Shown here: positions 8,554 to 17,624 of the stretch, in pieces
Position numbering within the stretch: position 1 is the stretch's first letter
Layout of the letters: each line of letters opens with the position of its first letter
Source: Flavobacterium sp. NRK F7
Lineage (GTDB): Bacteria; Bacteroidota; Bacteroidia; Flavobacteriales; Flavobacteriaceae
Direction of reading: 5' to 3'
Assembly: GCF_024054195.1 (NCBI RefSeq)
Contig: NZ_JAMXLB010000001.1
Coordinates: 1,791,624-1,855,623 of the forward strand
Length of the DNA stretch: 64,000 bases
Notes under the pieces: generated by a model
The model's input: only the letters and a program-made list of their open reading frames with translations
Databases searched by the model: none
What the model was told of the DNA's origin: nothing
Made by a program: the position numbers and the translations under genes

Positions 8554-9402
8554 ATGCTTTTAAAAGATTATAAAAAAAAATTCATTGCAAATCTTGAACC
8601 TTTGTTTGATCCAATGGAATCTGAAAGTTTCTTTTTTCTGATTCTAGACTATTTGCATCAGATGAAAAGAGTAGATTTAGCTTTACAACCTGATTTTGAA
8701 ATTTTGGATACCGAACTCTTTAAATGGAATGAAATACTTTCCCAATTAAAAAAAGAAAAACCAATCCAATATATTTTAGGGGAAACCGAATTTTATGGTT
8801 TGCGTTTTTTGGTCAATGAAAACACCTTAATTCCAAGACCTGAAACGGAAGAATTGGTGCAATGGATTATCGAATCGCAAAATAAATCTTCTCAAGAAAT
8901 CACTATTTTAGACATAGGAACGGGTTCTGGTTGTATACCCATTACAATAAAGAAAAATCTATCGAATGCAAACGTTAGTGCGATAGATGTTTCTAAAGAA
9001 GCACTTTTGGTTGCGGAAAGAAATGCTCTTTTAAATGAAGTTACGGTTCATTTTATACATCAAGATATCTTACAAACCGAAGCTTTGGAAACCTTTTACA
9101 ATGTTATCGTATCCAATCCTCCATATGTGCGAGAACTTGAAAAAGAAGAAATCAAGAAAAATGTATTGGATTACGAACCTCATCTGGCATTGTTTGTAAC
9201 CAATGAAGATGCATTGCTTTTTTATCGAAAAATTGCACAATTAGCCAAACATAGTTTAGTACCAAACGGACATTTGTTTTTTGAAATCAATCAATATCTA
9301 GGCTCGGAAACCGTTAGCTTATTGCAAGACTTAGGATTTCAAAACGTTACATTGAAAAAAGATATTTACGGAAACGACCGAATGATTCGTTGTACGTTGT
9401 AA
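8554..9402 (+). CDS. prmC: peptide chain release factor N5-glutamine methyltransferase PrmC
   Basis: 282 aa from the ATG at 8554; a TTG at 8539 is in frame but touches the previous stop and lies five codons earlier. The SAM-binding motif is TILDIGTGSGCIPITI, and the catalytic motif NPPY is at residues 188-191 (IVSNPPYVREL), diagnostic of the HemK/PrmC family that methylates the GGQ glutamine of release factors. The N-terminal helical substrate-recognition domain ends near residue 90 with the IQYILGETEFYGL and LIPRPETEELV motifs. A GGQ-bearing PrfH is encoded about 50 kb away in the same window. Confidence 0.95.
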   Translation: MLLKDYKKKFIANLEPLFDPMESESFFFLILDYLHQMKRVDLALQPDFEILDTELFKWNEILSQLKKEKPIQYILGETEFYGLRFLVNENTLIPRPETEELVQWIIESQNKSSQEITILDIGTGSGCIPITIKKNLSNANVSAIDVSKEALLVAERNALLNEVTVHFIHQDILQTEALETFYNVIVSNPPYVRELEKEEIKKNVLDYEPHLALFVTNEDALLFYRKIAQLAKHSLVPNGHLFFEINQYLGSETVSLLQDLGFQNVTLKKDIYGNDRMIRCTL

Positions 9403-9405
9403 TTA

Positions 9406-10647
9406 TTATTCGTAACGAAGTGCTTCAACCGGATCTAGTTTAGAGGCTTTAATTGCTGGATATAAACCTGAAATAATAGTTACAATTAAAGTAGTAATAA
9501 AAGCAGCAAACATCGCTAGCCAAGGAATTACAAAGGAAAACCCAAATAATAAAGCTAATACAGTTCCTAATATGATTCCAAAAATAATTCCTAAAATGCC
9601 TCCAATTTGACTGATAATAAAAGTTTCTGTGAAGAATTGCCATGCAATTGTACTTCTTTTAGCACCAAGTGATTTTCGAATACCAATTTCTCGAGTACGT
9701 TCACTTACCGATACTAACATAATATTCATCAAGGCGATGGTGGAACCAAATACCGTAATGGCACCAATTATCACCGCAACTAAATTAATAACTGCTAAAT
9801 TTGAGCCTAACGTTTGAATTAAATCATCACTTCGTTCAATACCAAAATTATTTTTTTGAATAGGATTCAAGCGTCTAATTAATCGCATGGTTAAGGTCGC
9901 ATTGTCAACCGCTTCATCCAGTAACGCTTCGTTATGTACTTTTACATCTAAATCATAGTTGATGTTAGGTGCAGAAAAAATGGAACGCGCAATTTGATTG
10001 GGAATTAAAACACGTAAATCTTGACTGTTTCCAAAGGTTGAACCTTTTTCCTTTAGTACACCTATGACTTTAAATTTAGCACCACGAATAGAAATTGTTT
10101 TATCTAAAGGATTTTTATCTTTAAACAATCCTTTTTCAAAATCAGAACCTAAAATACAGACATAATTGTTGTTGGAAACATCAAAAGAGTTGAAATTTCT
10201 TCCTTTAACCACTTCTAATCCTTTATTCGGACAAAAGTTCTCATCCACACCTACAATGTTAATTTCTGGATCGGTTTTGTCTCCTTGATACTTCACTTCA
10301 ATACTACTGGCAGCGGTAAAAGACAAAGAAGTAGTAGTGTAAGGAAAATTAAATTTATCTTTAAAGGCTTTGGCTTGTGGATAACTAATAATAGGATTCA
10401 CTTTTTGATCAGCATCGTTACGATTAATTTGAGCTGAAAAATCATACCGACTTATGGAAAACGTATTGGCTCCCATAGAAGCAAAATTGCCAAATAAATT
10501 TTTCTCTAAGGCTTTCGTTAAGGTTAAAATACCTACCAAAAAGGTAATTCCTAACATAATAATGAAAACCGTTAACGATGTACGCAAAGCTTGACCCTTT
10601 ATCGAATCGATTGCTATTCTTGTATTTTCTCTAAATAATCCTATCAT
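9406..10647 (-). CDS. MacB-type ABC transporter permease
   Basis: 413 aa. An N-terminal transmembrane helix (about 20-45) is followed by a MacB periplasmic core domain of about 230 residues (IVGVDENFC, VLGSDFEKGLF) and three C-terminal helices (AVIIGAITVFGSTIALMNIMLVSVSERTREIGIRKSLGAKR is the FtsX-domain signature). Such permeases form type VII (mechanotransmission) ABC complexes that act on periplasmic substrates or lipoproteins. No ATPase gene lies next to it, so the partner must be elsewhere. Confidence 0.9.
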   Translation of the reverse strand: MIGLFRENTRIAIDSIKGQALRTSLTVFIIMLGITFLVGILTLTKALEKNLFGNFASMGANTFSISRYDFSAQINRNDADQKVNPIISYPQAKAFKDKFNFPYTTTSLSFTAASSIEVKYQGDKTDPEINIVGVDENFCPNKGLEVVKGRNFNSFDVSNNNYVCILGSDFEKGLFKDKNPLDKTISIRGAKFKVIGVLKEKGSTFGNSQDLRVLIPNQIARSIFSAPNINYDLDVKVHNEALLDEAVDNATLTMRLIRRLNPIQKNNFGIERSDDLIQTLGSNLAVINLVAVIIGAITVFGSTIALMNIMLVSVSERTREIGIRKSLGAKRSTIAWQFFTETFIISQIGGILGIIFGIILGTVLALLFGFSFVIPWLAMFAAFITTLIVTIISGLYPAIKASKLDPVEALRYE

Positions 10648-10692
10648 AACGTCTATTAGACTTTAGAATACAAATTTTGTTACATAAAAATG

Positions 10693-10720
10693 TAGAATTT
10701 AGAATTTAGAATTTAGAAAA
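10693..10720 (+). repeat. heptamer repeat, left arm of 28-bp inverted repeat
   Basis: Tandem heptamers TAGAATT (three full copies, then TAGAAAA). The 28 bases are the exact reverse complement of 11166-11193, on the other side of the four-helix-bundle gene. Shorter copies recur at 59951-59969. Confidence 0.85.
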
Positions 10721-10766
10721 ACGATAAAAAGAGTAATTTTATAATTCAAAAAAATAAAATTTTTAA

Positions 10767-11144
10767 ATGAGCGAAAAAGATTTAAAAACAAGAACAAAAT
10801 CTTTTACATTATCTATTCTTGATATTGTTGAAGAAATAACACCTACTATTTCTTCTAAAGTTATTATTTATCAAATTTCTAAATCAGGAACTTCATTAGG
10901 TGCTAATTATCGTGCATCTTGTAGAGCAAGAAGTGATAAAGAGTTCTTGTCAAAAATGAATATTGTTTTAGAAGAAACTGATGAAACTTTATTTTGGCTT
11001 GAAATTATACAAGAAAGAAATTTAATAAAAAATGATAAAATCAAAAAAGCAATACTTGAAGCCAATGAATTAGTTTCTATATTTGTAACCATTATTAAAA
11101 ACACTAGAAAAAGAATAGAAAATGAGAATCAAAAAAAAGTCTGA
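10767..11144 (+). CDS. four-helix-bundle protein (S23/23S rRNA intervening-sequence family)
   Basis: 125 aa, the family's usual length. Typical features are SFTLSILDIVEEI near the N-terminus, the motif QISKSGTSLGANYRASCRARSDKEFLSKMNIVLEETDETLFWLEI, and a C-terminal ELVSIFVTIIKNTRKR helix. Members occur inside 23S rRNA intervening sequences or as solitary genes, and the fold resembles the Avd accessory protein of diversity-generating retroelements. No rRNA or reverse transcriptase is nearby. The gene is bracketed by a perfect 28-bp inverted heptamer repeat, which suggests it travels as a small module. Function unknown. Confidence 0.85.
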   Translation: MSEKDLKTRTKSFTLSILDIVEEITPTISSKVIIYQISKSGTSLGANYRASCRARSDKEFLSKMNIVLEETDETLFWLEIIQERNLIKNDKIKKAILEANELVSIFVTIIKNTRKRIENENQKKV

Positions 11145-11165
11145 ATGGATAATTTATACTACTCA

Positions 11166-11193
11166 TTTTCTAAATTCTAAATTCTAAATTCTA
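11166..11193 (-). repeat. heptamer repeat, right arm of 28-bp inverted repeat
   Basis: Tandem AATTCTA heptamers forming the exact reverse complement of 10693-10720. The arm ends eight bases before the hisS start codon, so it forms most of the hisS leader. Confidence 0.85.
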
Positions 11194-11201
11194 AATTTAA
11201 A

Positions 11202-12635
11202 ATGGCTCAAAAACCAAGTATACCAAAGGGAACACGCGATTTTTCTCCTATTGAAGTCGCAAAACGCAATTATATTTTCAGTACGATAAAAACCAATTTC
11301 GAAAAATTTGGATTTCAACCTATTGAAACGCCTTCTTTTGAAAATTCGGAAACCTTAATGGGAAAATATGGTGAAGAAGGCGATCGCTTGATTTTTAAAA
11401 TATTAAATTCAGGAAATTATTTTTTTAGTAAGAATAAAATTGAATTACCTGCAAAAATTGTTGAACTTCAACATAAATCAGCGGAAGATATTTCTACAGA
11501 GGAGCTTATCGAATTAAATAAATTTACAAGTAAAATATCTGAAAAAGCATTACGTTACGATTTAACAGTTCCTTTTGCACGTTATGTGGTCCAACACCAA
11601 AACGAAATTGAATTTCCCTTTAAAAGATATCAAATTCAACCCGTTTGGAGAGCAGATCGTCCTCAAAAAGGTCGTTTTAGAGAGTTTTATCAATGTGATG
11701 CGGATGTGGTGGGTTCTAATTCGCTTTGGCAAGAAGTAGAATTGGTACAATTATACGACTCTGTTTTTAGTCAATTAGGAGTAAACGGTGTAACTATTAA
11801 AATCAATAACCGTAAGATATTGTCAGGAATTGCTGAAGTTATAGGTGCTTCTGATAAACTAATCGATTTTACAGTTGCTTTGGATAAATTGGATAAAATT
11901 GGAGAAGAAGGTGTTAAAAAAGAAATGCTAGAAAAAGGAATCGCTGAAGAAGCAATTTTAAAAGTGCAACCTTTATTTAGTTTTACAGGAACCATTGTTG
12001 AAAAAATAGAAAAGTTAGCGCAATTGCTGGCTACTTCAGAAGAAGGAATGAAAGGAGTGGAAGAGTTGCAATTCATTTGTGAAAATGTAAATGAAATTGG
12101 TTTACAAACCGCTCAGTTAGATTTAGATGTTACTTTAGCACGCGGTTTAAATTATTATACAGGAGCTATTTTTGAAGTGGCAGCTCCCAAAGGTGTGGCT
12201 ATGGGTTCCATTGGAGGTGGTGGTCGATATGACGACTTAACCGGTATTTTTGGTTTGAAAAACATGAGTGGTGTAGGGATTTCGTTTGGTTTAGACCGAA
12301 TCGCGTTGGTAATTGAAGAATTAAACGTATTTCCAGAAACTGTTACTGCAACTTCTAAAGCCTTATTCTTAAACTTTGGATTAGAAGAAGCCAAATATGC
12401 CATGAAAGCTATTGCAAAATTAAGACAAGAAGGGATTAAGGTGGAAATGTATCCAGATGCAACAAAAATTGGAAAACAGTTTCAACATGCGGATAAAAGA
12501 GGCATTCCATTTGCTGTTTTAGTTGGGGAAGAAGAAATGAAAAATAAGCAATACGGAGTTAAAAATTTAGCTACTGGTGACCAACAAAAATTGTCTTTTG
12601 AGGAATTGGTTAACCTATTAAAAGAGAATAAATAA
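11202..12635 (+). CDS. hisS: histidyl-tRNA synthetase
   Basis: 477 aa. It begins with the family's KGTRDFSP motif; motif 1 and the histidine-specific segments [19 protein letters not shown] (motif 2) and [13 protein letters not shown] are clear, as is motif 3 ([15 protein letters not shown]). The C-terminal anticodon-binding domain starts near residue 390 ([16 protein letters not shown]). It charges tRNA-His in the cytoplasm. An extra stretch of about 35 residues after [12 protein letters not shown] (residues 75-105) makes it longer than the E. coli enzyme. The ATG follows directly on the heptamer repeat. Confidence 0.97.
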   Translation: MAQKPSIPKGTRDFSPIEVAKRNYIFSTIKTNFEKFGFQPIETPSFENSETLMGKYGEEGDRLIFKILNSGNYFFSKNKIELPAKIVELQHKSAEDISTEELIELNKFTSKISEKALRYDLTVPFARYVVQHQNEIEFPFKRYQIQPVWRADRPQKGRFREFYQCDADVVGSNSLWQEVELVQLYDSVFSQLGVNGVTIKINNRKILSGIAEVIGASDKLIDFTVALDKLDKIGEEGVKKEMLEKGIAEEAILKVQPLFSFTGTIVEKIEKLAQLLATSEEGMKGVEELQFICENVNEIGLQTAQLDLDVTLARGLNYYTGAIFEVAAPKGVAMGSIGGGGRYDDLTGIFGLKNMSGVGISFGLDRIALVIEELNVFPETVTATSKALFLNFGLEEAKYAMKAIAKLRQEGIKVEMYPDATKIGKQFQHADKRGIPFAVLVGEEEMKNKQYGVKNLATGDQQKLSFEELVNLLKENK

Positions 12636-12695
12636 TCCTTATTGTGAAATAGTTATTTTGTAAGTAATATTACATTTCATTTGGTTCAAAATTGT

Positions 12696-12703
12696 TACTT
12701 TTG
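12696..12703 (+). promoter_or_regulatory. -7 box of trxB
   Basis: TACTTTTG fits TAnnTTTG exactly, 23 bases before the trxB ATG. A TTTG at 12680-12683 is closer than the usual -33 spacing. Confidence 0.55.
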
Positions 12704-12725
12704 GGCTTCAATAAAAAAATAGATC

Positions 12726-13673
12726 ATGTCAGATACAATAGAAAAAGTAAAATGTTTAATTATAGGTTCGGGTCCAGCAGGATATACTGCTGCTATTTAT
12801 GCGGCTAGAGCCAATATGTTTCCGGTTTTGTACCAAGGTCAGCAACCAGGTGGACAATTGACTACTACAAATGAAGTGGAAAATTTTCCAGGTTACCCAA
12901 ATGGAATCACAGGTCCGGAAATGATGATAGAATTACAAGAACAAGCCAAACGCTTTGGAACTGATATTAGAGACGGTTGGGCAACTAAAGTAGATTTTTC
13001 TGGAGCGATTCATAAAGTTTGGATTAATGATACGATTGAAATTCATGCAGAAACCGTTATTATTTCAACCGGTGCTACTGCAAAATATTTAGGCTTACCT
13101 TCAGAACAAAAATATTTACAATTAGGTGGTGGTGTTTCTGCTTGTGCGGTTTGTGATGGATTTTTCTATAGAAATCAAGAAGTAGTTATTGTTGGAGCAG
13201 GAGATAGCGCTTGTGAAGAGGCGCATTATTTGTCTAACATTTGTAAAAAAGTGACGATGTTAGTTAGAAGTGACCAATTTAGAGCATCTAAGATTATGGA
13301 AGCTCGTGTTAGAAATACACCTAATATTGAAATTCTAATGCATACCGAAACAGAAGAAGTTTTAGGTGACGGACAAGTAGTTACTGGTGTGAAAGCTAAA
13401 AACAGAGCAACTGGCGAAGTAATAGAAATTCCTGCAACAGGATTTTTTGTGGCGATTGGTCATAAACCCAACACCGATATTTTTGCTGATTATTTAGATT
13501 TAGATGAAACCGGATATATCAAAAATATTCCAGGTACAGCTAAAACGAATGTTGCAGGTGTTTTTGTAGGTGGTGACGCTGCGGATCATGTCTATAGACA
13601 AGCGATTACAGCTGCTGGAACAGGATGCATGGCTGCGTTAGACGCAGAACGTTATTTGGCTGCTAAGCATTAA
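12726..13673 (+). CDS. trxB: thioredoxin reductase
   Basis: 315 aa. FAD-binding GSGPAGYTAAIYAARA is at the N-terminus, the redox-active Cys140-Ala-Val-Cys143 motif (ACAVCDGFF) is in the middle, NADPH-binding VIVGAGDSACEEA follows, and the C-terminal FAD motif VFVGGDAADH is present. It reduces thioredoxin with NADPH in the cytoplasm. The gene stands alone, with its own promoter box and a strong bidirectional terminator downstream. Confidence 0.97.
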   Translation: MSDTIEKVKCLIIGSGPAGYTAAIYAARANMFPVLYQGQQPGGQLTTTNEVENFPGYPNGITGPEMMIELQEQAKRFGTDIRDGWATKVDFSGAIHKVWINDTIEIHAETVIISTGATAKYLGLPSEQKYLQLGGGVSACAVCDGFFYRNQEVVIVGAGDSACEEAHYLSNICKKVTMLVRSDQFRASKIMEARVRNTPNIEILMHTETEEVLGDGQVVTGVKAKNRATGEVIEIPATGFFVAIGHKPNTDIFADYLDLDETGYIKNIPGTAKTNVAGVFVGGDAADHVYRQAITAAGTGCMAALDAERYLAAKH

Positions 13674-13693
13674 ATTAGAAAAAAAATATACTA

Positions 13694-13727
13694 TCAAAAA
13701 AGTCATTCGCGAGAATGACTTTTTTGA
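13694..13727. terminator. bidirectional terminator between trxB and GIN gene
   Basis: A 15-bp perfect stem (TCAAAAAAGTCATTC with its complement) around a GCGA loop. A-runs and T-runs at both sides fit termination of trxB (plus) and the GIN gene (minus). Confidence 0.85.
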
Positions 13728-13744
13728 TTTAGGAGGAATAATGA

Positions 13745-14578
13745 TTATTTCTCTTTCTTATATAAGGTAGTCGTATTCGTAAATTTTCTAATTTCAATTT
13801 TAGGTTCTCCATATAACTCTACTTGGGTTTTCCCAGAAGCAGATAAGGCAATTTCATTGGCAGCGTTTACTTCACATTTCGCATAATTTTCCACCGTTAA
13901 ATCAATGGTTCCAACTGTAAATTTCTTTGCTGTTAAAAGCGCGTTATTATCTAATCTAATTTTTGCATTGGCTGCGTCACCTTCAATAGTAGCCTCTGCT
14001 TTTTCATACATGTCTATTTTTATTTCTGGTGAAGCGATTAAGGCTTTTAATTCGGTACTTTTGCTTAATTCTAAAACGGTATTTTTAGCTTTGATGTTTA
14101 ATTCCGCTTCAGATTTGTCATTTAAAATAAGTTTAAACGAATTGGAATTAACATTTAAATAAGAAGCTGAATTATCAAAATTTTGAATGGTAATACTGTC
14201 TAATTGTAAGGCATTCAATGCATGCAGTTTGGCGTCGTTTTTTACGGTGATAAGTTTGAGGTCTGAAGCATAATTTACGCGTAAATCGAATTTTTTGGCA
14301 CTACTAACGGTTTTTAAAGTAGTTACTCGTAGTGTGTTTCCTGTAACAACAAAATTCACAACATCGTGTAAATTGTCATCTGCTTCAATTTCTATGGATG
14401 GAGTGTCTGCTTTAACCAAATAGATTTCTACATTGTCTTCTACTTCAATATTGACAAAATTTTCAACTTCTTTAATCGTGTGGGTAATAATTTTAGAACC
14501 TTTAATTTTATCTTTCTTTTGAGCAAAAATAGTAGAGAAAGTAAATAATACTACAAGTAAAAAAGCTATTTTCTTCAT
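13745..14578 (-). CDS. GIN-domain (DUF2807) secreted protein
   Basis: 277 aa from the ATG at 14578, which opens a signal peptide (MKKIAFLLVVLFTFSTIFAQ); the longer frame to 14614 adds 12 residues with no signal character. The body is a DUF2807 right-handed beta-helix-like region: short strands with regularly spaced Asn/Asp and hydrophobics (VEVEDNVEIYLVKADTPSIE, LRVTTLKTVSSAKKFDLRV). GIN proteins are found in the envelope of Bacteroidota, function unknown. It closes the PadR-PspC-GIN cluster and has its own -7 box just after the terminator of the previous gene. Confidence 0.75.
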   Translation of the reverse strand: MKKIAFLLVVLFTFSTIFAQKKDKIKGSKIITHTIKEVENFVNIEVEDNVEIYLVKADTPSIEIEADDNLHDVVNFVVTGNTLRVTTLKTVSSAKKFDLRVNYASDLKLITVKNDAKLHALNALQLDSITIQNFDNSASYLNVNSNSFKLILNDKSEAELNIKAKNTVLELSKSTELKALIASPEIKIDMYEKAEATIEGDAANAKIRLDNNALLTAKKFTVGTIDLTVENYAKCEVNAANEIALSASGKTQVELYGEPKIEIRKFTNTTTLYKKEK

Positions 14579-14657
14579 GTTATATAATGTGATTTGATGG
14601 GTTAAGTTATACAATAATCATTCCAAAAAGGGATTCTGAAAAAAGTATAACATAGAG

Positions 14658-14665
14658 CAAATATA
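14658..14665 (-). promoter_or_regulatory. -7 box of the downstream GIN gene
   Basis: TATATTTG on the minus strand, 80 bases before the ATG at 14578 and next to the terminator of the preceding gene. Confidence 0.45.
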
Positions 14666-14694
14666 AAAAAAAACATCAGTGATTAGCTGATGTT
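14665..14694 (-). terminator. terminator of the GIN lipoprotein gene
   Basis: An 8-bp stem (AACATCAG with its complement) followed on the minus strand by a run of nine or more T residues. Confidence 0.65.
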
Positions 14695-14705
14695 TGTTAA
14701 AGTTA

Positions 14706-15446
14706 TTATTTTGAAGAAACATTACCTCCGGAACTTTCATCTTTAATTAAAGAAGAAGGTTTGGTTACAAAATGAATACTGCTTCCGCTTGAAGCATCTG
14801 CTTTGAGTTCATTAGTAACATTTACATTCGTAGAACTCCCACTGGACGAACTAGATTGACCATTTTCTGCAATCAAATTTTCTAAATCTATGGTGCTACC
14901 ACTTGAAGATTCTGTGGTAATTGATTTAGCACTTCCTTTAGCAATAATGGAACTACCGCTGCTACTTTCACAGGATAGATAATTGCTTTTTACAGTAATA
15001 TCTATGACACTTCCACTGCTCGATTCTAATTCTAAATTATCAAAGTCTAATGTTTTTTCACTGTTTATACTTGCGCCACTGGAAGAGGATATTTTGTTTA
15101 AATTAGGAGCGCAAACATATATTTTTTTAGCTTTGAAATTTAAAATATTAGCATCGGAATGTATAATTAATTCGCCATCTTTTACTTCTGTAAAAATATG
15201 ATCTAGTAAATTTTCATCAGCTTCTACCTTAATACTTACATTATTATCCTGTCTTATAATTACATCTAAACCAGTTTGTGCTTTTACAGCTTGGAAAGGT
15301 GTGTCTACGGTTCTACTTACTTCAACAATATTTCCATTTCCTGATATAGTTTCTCGATTCCAATTGGAATTCATACATGATTGTAATAACAAAAAGGTAA
15401 GCGCAATTACAAACAATTTTGTTATTTGAATAATTAATTTAGTCAT
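14706..15446 (-). CDS. GIN-domain (DUF2807) lipoprotein with SSSGS ladder
   Basis: 246 aa from the ATG at 15446; the longer frame to 15515 would overlap the PspC gene. The signal ends in a lipobox (LLLQSC), so it is a lipoprotein. The C-terminal half holds about seven repeats of SSSGS or similar (KISSSSGASI, LELESSSGSVID, SCESSSGSSI, TTESSSGSTID, SSSSSGSSTN, ADASSGSSIH) spaced by about 20 residues, one per beta-helix turn. It is the second GIN protein in tandem and follows the PspC gene by 28 bases. A role in the envelope is inferred. Confidence 0.78.
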   Translation of the reverse strand: MTKLIIQITKLFVIALTFLLLQSCMNSNWNRETISGNGNIVEVSRTVDTPFQAVKAQTGLDVIIRQDNNVSIKVEADENLLDHIFTEVKDGELIIHSDANILNFKAKKIYVCAPNLNKISSSSGASINSEKTLDFDNLELESSSGSVIDITVKSNYLSCESSSGSSIIAKGSAKSITTESSSGSTIDLENLIAENGQSSSSSGSSTNVNVTNELKADASSGSSIHFVTKPSSLIKDESSGGNVSSK

Positions 15447-15474
15447 GACAAGTTGTTTATTAGTTATTGATTTT

Positions 15475-17172
15475 TTATTCAGCTTCAATTCGTAGTTTAT
15501 CATCAGTAACATCAATATTTATTTCTTTGTTGTTTACTCGAATTGACATTTTTTCTACTGTATCTCCATCTTCATCATCACTTTCATCCTCATTATCTTC
15601 TTCAGGACAATTGGTACAGATAGTTTTATTTCCTTCTACTTGATAGATATATTGGTCTGAATCATAATGTAAATTAAAGAAATCATTGTCTGATCTATCG
15701 TAGTCTTGAATGCTCTCATCAGGCTTTACATACGTTCCATTTGGTAAATAGATATAGATATTTACTTCCTGATCTCTAAATTTGTTCCCAAATGCGGTTG
15801 TGAAATAATTATCTAAAGTAATTCTATTCCCTTGAATATCAAAATTATATCTTATTTTTTCTGATCGACTGGTTGCCTCTTTATGCGATTTTCCTGTTGC
15901 AGAACGTTCTACTTGTAAGAAAGGTTGATTTTCTTCTGTTTTAAGAAAATGAACTCTAACTTTTGTAGAATAGATAATTTCTTTGTTATTTTCATCATGG
16001 GTGTATTTGTGGTTTTCTCTTTCGTACAAACTTTTTGCGTAATAGTTGTTGTATTGCATTCTTACAAAAAGCGTATCGGTTGGTTGTATGAAAATTTGTT
16101 CTTTTTTTACCGATTTACCTTCAAAACCTACAGCAGTTGCTTGTTGAATTCCTAAATAAGTAATTCCAATAAGCGCTACAATCCAAATAGCTAATAAAGA
16201 ATATTTAAAGTTGTTACCAAGAGATTTCATGTTGGTTACCAAAAGTTTAATTCCTAATACTAATAAGAAAAACAATGGAATACCAGCAGCAAATAATAAT
16301 AACAAACCTTGTATCCACATTGGAACATCAAAATCTAAAGGAGTATGAAAATTATTAAAGATATAAGAATTCGGTAATGATGATGAAAATATCATAAAAA
16401 TAGACCCAATAAGTATCCCTAACAAAGCCATAGCTGAGAAAAAGATGATGAATAATCCAATTACTTTCGAGATGATTTTAAAAAAGCTTAGGAATAAATC
16501 ACTAAGTGTTGCACCAATTTGATTAGCTCCAGATCGAGCAGAATTTGCTATTTTTTGATGATCAATGTTGTTGATTTTATCACTAATGTCATTGATTCCT
16601 TCCTTGACTTTTTTTTCAATATTAGAAATTGTAATCGGTTCACCTCTCATTTCTAATTTCTGAGAGGTGGTGATTGCTTCAGGTACAATTACCCATAATA
16701 ATAAGTAGATTAATATTGGGCTACCAACACCCGCAACAACGATTAATACAATTCCTAAACGAATCCATAATGGATCAATGTTAAAATAATGTCCGAAACC
16801 AGAAGCGACACCTCCTAAAATGGCATTGTCTTTATCTCTGTATAACCGTTTGTTTCTTCCCGTTTTAGCACTTGATGTATACGATCTTTCATTACTATAA
16901 GAAGTTTCTTCATCAATTTTGTAATCTTCAGGTTGCCCCATGATGGCGATAACCTCATCTATTTCGGAAAGTGTAATTACTTGTTTTTCATTTTTTATTC
17001 TTTCCTGAAAAAGTTCAGCAATTCTACTTTCAATATCTTTTATGATTTCATCTCTTCCTTCTGGTGAAAGCGATCTTTTTACCGCATCAAAATAACGTGA
17101 TAATTTTTGATACGCATCTTCATCTATATGAAAAAAGAAACCTCCTAAATTTATACTAATTGTTTTGTTCAT
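15475..17172 (-). CDS. PspC-domain membrane protein
   Basis: 565 aa. After a cytoplasmic N-terminal region (INLGGFFFHIDEDAYQKLSRYFDAV and an EVIAIMGQPEDYK segment) the PspC domain appears at about 110-170 (RLYRDKDNAILGGVASGFGHYF, then a hydrophobic IVLIVVAGVGSPILIYLLLWVIVP). Three or more further helices follow (about 225-345), then a periplasmic C-terminal domain of about 200 residues with acidic repeats (CPEEDNEDESDDEDG). PspC domains sense membrane stress. It lies 5 bases from padR, so the regulator and the sensor are probably cotranscribed. Confidence 0.85.
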   Translation of the reverse strand: MNKTISINLGGFFFHIDEDAYQKLSRYFDAVKRSLSPEGRDEIIKDIESRIAELFQERIKNEKQVITLSEIDEVIAIMGQPEDYKIDEETSYSNERSYTSSAKTGRNKRLYRDKDNAILGGVASGFGHYFNIDPLWIRLGIVLIVVAGVGSPILIYLLLWVIVPEAITTSQKLEMRGEPITISNIEKKVKEGINDISDKINNIDHQKIANSARSGANQIGATLSDLFLSFFKIISKVIGLFIIFFSAMALLGILIGSIFMIFSSSLPNSYIFNNFHTPLDFDVPMWIQGLLLLFAAGIPLFFLLVLGIKLLVTNMKSLGNNFKYSLLAIWIVALIGITYLGIQQATAVGFEGKSVKKEQIFIQPTDTLFVRMQYNNYYAKSLYERENHKYTHDENNKEIIYSTKVRVHFLKTEENQPFLQVERSATGKSHKEATSRSEKIRYNFDIQGNRITLDNYFTTAFGNKFRDQEVNIYIYLPNGTYVKPDESIQDYDRSDNDFFNLHYDSDQYIYQVEGNKTICTNCPEEDNEDESDDEDGDTVEKMSIRVNNKEINIDVTDDKLRIEAE

Positions 17173-17177
17173 GACTC

Positions 17178-17513
17178 TTAATTTTGGCTAGTTTGTGTTA
17201 TTATATTCACTGCATCAGATAATTCTGTCCAGGTACTATTTAATTCATTTAAAAATTCTTTTCCTAATTCGGTTAGGCCATAATATTTTCTTGGTGGTCC
17301 CGATGTGGATTCTTCCCAACGATAATTTAATAATCCATCGTTTTTTAATCTAGTTAATAGAGGATATACAGTTCCTTCAACTACTAGTAATTTTGCATTT
17401 TTTAGAGTCTCTAGAATTTCAGAAGTATACGCATCATTTTCTTTTAAGACAGAAAGGATACAGAACTCTAAAACACCTTTTCTCATCTGAGCTTTTGTGT
17501 TTTCAATATTCAT
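17178..17513 (-). CDS. PadR-family transcriptional regulator
   Basis: 111 aa winged-helix protein: QMRKGVLEFCILSVL, then the recognition region TVYPLLTRLKNDGLLNYRWEESTSGPPRKYYGLTELG, the standard PadR pattern. PadR proteins repress neighbouring genes, here most likely the PspC/GIN operon of which it is the first or second gene. A seven-copy tetranucleotide repeat sits 67-94 bases upstream of its start. Confidence 0.88.
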   Translation of the reverse strand: MNIENTKAQMRKGVLEFCILSVLKENDAYTSEILETLKNAKLLVVEGTVYPLLTRLKNDGLLNYRWEESTSGPPRKYYGLTELGKEFLNELNSTWTELSDAVNIITQTSQN

Positions 17514-17579
17514 AATTCATTTTGTTTTTTGATTAAACTGTTCATTTTTTGATTTTTTAATTCCTCATTTTTTTGAGTA

Positions 17580-17607
17580 ATTGATTGATTGATTGATTGA
17601 TTGATTG
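17580..17607. repeat. tetranucleotide repeat, seven copies
   Basis: Seven perfect tandem copies of ATTG on the plus strand, which is CAAT on the minus strand. It lies between the DUF4870 stop and padR, in the padR leader. Repeats of this type change copy number by slippage. Confidence 0.9.
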
Positions 17608-17624
17608 TGATTTGATGATTGAAA

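Noticed and set aside
11202..12635. hisS as disrupted by an insertion
   Set aside because: The extra segment is in frame and all motifs follow; flavobacterial enzymes vary in length here.
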